Below are positions 61,180 to 64,000 of a stretch of 64,000 bases of DNA, one piece after another. Both the position numbers and the translations under genes were made by a program. The notes under the pieces are model-generated. The model searched no databases and was not told where the DNA came from. It saw only the letters and a list, made by a program, of their open reading frames with translations. The DNA comes from Tetrahymena elliotti 4EA (taxonomy: Eukaryota > Ciliophora > Oligohymenophorea > Hymenostomatida > Tetrahymenidae): contig JH720310.1 of NCBI GenBank assembly GCA_000231825.2, positions 273,478 through 337,477 on the forward strand. Reading direction: 5' to 3'. Every line of letters starts with the position of its first letter. Position 1 is the stretch's first letter.

Positions 61180-64000
61180 AAAATTTCTAGCTTATTCTCA
61201 ATACTATTTTGAATTACTCATTTTAGCTAACTAGTTATTTGTTAGCTAATTGAACTTACAATATAATTTCGAGTTAACCTCTCTCTCTATCCTCTATCAT
61301 AGTAGTAGTAGTGCTTAATTTCTAAAAATAAATTTTCTGTAATGATTCTAGCGCATTAATTTCAATCAGTAAAAAACACATAAACCTTCGTGCTAATTTT
61401 AAATAATAGCCTTCCTTCCTAATTATTTTGTGAAATATTCATCCATTATAATAAAATTTTTAAATATTTGAATATTTCGCATCTTAGAAAACCAATAAAA
61501 AGTTTAAAAAATAATAACAAATCTATAAAAAAAAGTCATTGTAATATACTAATCTCAATCAATTTATAAATTTTGATCTCCTCTTCAATTAATTTATTAA
61601 CTATAATATATACCCGCCCTGCCAAGCAGTCTTACAACATATTTATTTAAATAATTCTTCCATTTTCCTAAGCCTTACTAAGTAAATCCTTATTTATATG
61701 TCTACCTAATTTTCTATTGTTACTTACTTATTTCTTACCTTTTCTATTGTACTCACCCATACACACACTTATTTATTTATTTCATATCAAATATTTTTCC
61801 TCCTATTTTAGACTTTTTTTGTCTATGACTTTCTATCAAAAATGTAATTTCGTTCTAAAGAAGCCACTTCAAATATTAGCTTACTTTTTTAATTAAACTT
61901 CATCATATTTTCACCCAAAATCTCCATAAATTTGATAAATTTTTATTTATGATAATGTTAAATATTAGAAATGCTTTTTTCATTCTAATATTTCCATAAA
62001 TGGTTTGCTTTTTTTTAAATAATTACATGACAATTTGATTTAAATTTGTTTCTATACTGTAATTAATTTGTTATGACACTGCCTTATTTTATCTTAATTT
62101 TAATAAATATATTTTTTGAATAAATCAAACAGAATTACTTCTTCTTCTTCTTCTAGATCGATAATTTCTTCTAAAATAAAAAACGCAAAATTAAATAATT
62201 CATTGATTAATTAATTTTTGAGAAGAATATAATTAGAATAAATAAAGCTTATTTTTGTTACAGTGACTTTTAATTGTAATTGTTAATTCACAATCTTTTA
62301 TTCAAAATTATTAAAGTTATTTAATTACATTTGTAATCAAATAAATTAAGATAAAAAACTAATAACAGATTTAAGGGATTATGCTAGATTATAGTTTTGA
62401 TCAATTACTTAAAAAAAACTAAAATCTAGTTAAAAGTACTCAATTTTATCAAACCTATTTAGTTAAGTGAAAAGCAGATAGAATTATAATACCTAAATTC
62501 AGAAAATCTAATTTATTACATACATATGTCCATAAGTACAAATCTACAAATGAAATTGATAGCAATTTTATTGATTCTATGTAAATTTTGTTAATTTTTT
62601 TTATTCTATTAACAAAAATTAGTAATTTTTTCTTTTATTTATTTATGTACTACTAATAATTTTTACCATTCACTACTGAAGATTTACTTCCTATTTATAA
62701 GTATTTTTTACTCAAAATAGACATTTTTAATTTAATCAAAATAGCAAAATTCTTTTAAGCCATTATCGCTTTCATTTACACTTTTTTAAATAAATATCTA
62801 CTAAAAAATCCAGTAGTTTTTAAAAAATAATAAGAAGAAAAGTTTTAGCACCATTTTCCTACTCTTTAAACTTTCCAAAAAAAATTAAGACTCTTTTTAG
62901 AAATCTTCTATTTTGCAATGAAGTTACATATATAAGAATTGTAAGTATTTTTTTATTAATTTTTTGTGTCTTATAAAATACTATTTTGCATATTGTACTA
63001 AAAAAAGGAAAATTTTTTAATGAATTTGTTGTGTCACATTAGAATTAAATTCATACATACCATAATAGCTCTCCAAGATAGCTAGCCCCTCTGGTAAATT
63101 AAGCCCTACCCTAATTAAGCCATGAAAAAAAGTTATTTTTCGAGAAATAAATGACGCTAACTTTAAAGTCATTATGGTTTATTTTTAAAATACCATAATC
63201 CTTAAAAGTTTCTTCATTAATTTTTGGAATTATACTTATGTCATATCTTTTAATACATCAACCTTAAAAGCTTTTTATTCATTTTTGATATCTAATAAGA
63301 ATAATAATCATTGAAAAGATATTTTTATTAAATTTTTCTTAGAAGTTTGTTTCATTCATTATTTTATTTCCTGTTTTGATAGGCTTTCAAGGCAGTTCAT
63401 CAAGAAAATAAATCGATTAAAGGTGTGATGTGGTATCTAATGCCAAACAGTTTAAGAGTAAGGCCTTGAATAAGAATAAGGGATAGTAGAAGAAGAAGGA
63501 GATGGTGGTAATTGTGATATTAAAAAAGTGATGATAGAAGTAGTACAAGAAGGAGGAAGTAATAGCAGTAGAAAAGGAAGAGGGTTCACTTTAACTATTG
63601 GGGGAACCACTGAAAATGAAGCCAATTTTTGTTATCTTATATTTTTTGAAAATAAATCATATATTTTATAAAATTACTAATTTAGGAAACAGTATTTTTC
63701 AAATGTACTTATATAGTACCAAAGATTGAATAAATAAACAAAACTATTTAATTAGAGACATTTAAATCTGGGGAAAGTTGACACAAATTTAAAAAAAATA
63801 AACTGAATAATCAGATCCTGAACATAGTATTAAATAATTTAGTAATAATAATAATACATTTCAGAATATTTTTTTACTTTCTTTTTAAAAGATTTTTAGA
63901 AAAAAGATAATAAAATTTTATTAAGGCTTATTTTGTTTGTTAGAATTAAAAATTAGAAATTTTAATTAAAAGATATCAACTATTATTGAATCCATAAATA
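61180..64000. other. AT-rich intergenic region to window end
   Basis: No firm gene. Holds an 8-bp hairpin (ATTATGGT at 63171-63178, ACCATAAT at 63192-63199), a (TTC)n tract near 62137-62155, and a slightly GC-richer patch at about 63340-63600. There both strands have open frames (plus strand includes CDVVSNAKQFKSKALNKNKG, ending in TGA at 63531). Neither strand is convincing enough to call. Confidence 0.45.

Noticed and set aside
1..64000. Telomere repeats, rRNA genes or further tRNAs
   Set aside because: No GGGGTT/AACCCC arrays and no other GC-rich structured RNA-like segment were seen besides the tRNA-Lys and the weak candidate near 40.4 kb.

Overview
The window looks like nuclear DNA of an oligohymenophorean ciliate, most likely Tetrahymena or a close relative. 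It is extremely AT-rich. Every gene I could follow needs TAA and TAG read as glutamine, with TGA as the only stop (ciliate nuclear code, table 6). Introns are short, AT-rich and bounded by GTAA...AG, and the protein families are typical of ciliates. Because most codon tables stop at TAA/TAG, nearly all genes look fragmented under the standard code. I rebuilt them by hand, and where I list exon coordinates the reading phase closes at each junction.

Layout. 1-14.7 kb: two tandem minus-strand paralogues of a very large cysteine-rich multi-spanning membrane protein. One runs off the left edge; the other spans 4615-13896 and contains a 287-base N gap. Each has a decayed Tc1/mariner transposase upstream, and a broken RING-finger gene lies between the genes. 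16.0-20.5 kb (minus): a ciliate two-ended membrane protein of 698 aa and a cysteine-rich exported protein of 263 aa. 22.3-26.5 kb (minus): two adjacent multi-exon genes of unknown function, the second coiled-coil. 28.1-32.0 kb (minus): a leucine-rich-repeat gene in which each exon is one repeat; it appears at DNA level as a tandem array of about 290 bp units. 33.1-34.2 kb: a small hypothetical gene and a third Tc1/mariner remnant. 36.5-39.0 kb (plus): an intronless 840-aa Asn/Gln-rich protein with four C-terminal membrane helices. 41.4-42.5 kb (minus): a dual-specificity phosphatase with a Gln/Asn-rich tail. 44.8-50.2 kb (plus): a 1505-aa secreted protein built of repeated beta-sandwich-like units. 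50.65 kb: tRNA-Lys(CUU), minus. 51.0-51.3 kb (minus): a small cysteine-rich protein, probably GPI-anchored. 53.3-54.5 kb (plus): a TPR-like protein. 55.0-58.7 kb (plus): a choline-transporter-like (SLC44) protein. 60.4-61.2 kb (plus): a small, probably N-myristoylated protein. The rest is AT-rich intergenic DNA.

No operon-like logic is expected or seen. A common theme is the cell surface: at least seven products carry a signal peptide, a GPI signal or multiple membrane helices. The most unusual features are the one-exon-per-repeat LRR array, the co-duplicated transposon remnants beside the tandem receptor-like genes, and the large Asn/Gln-rich membrane protein.
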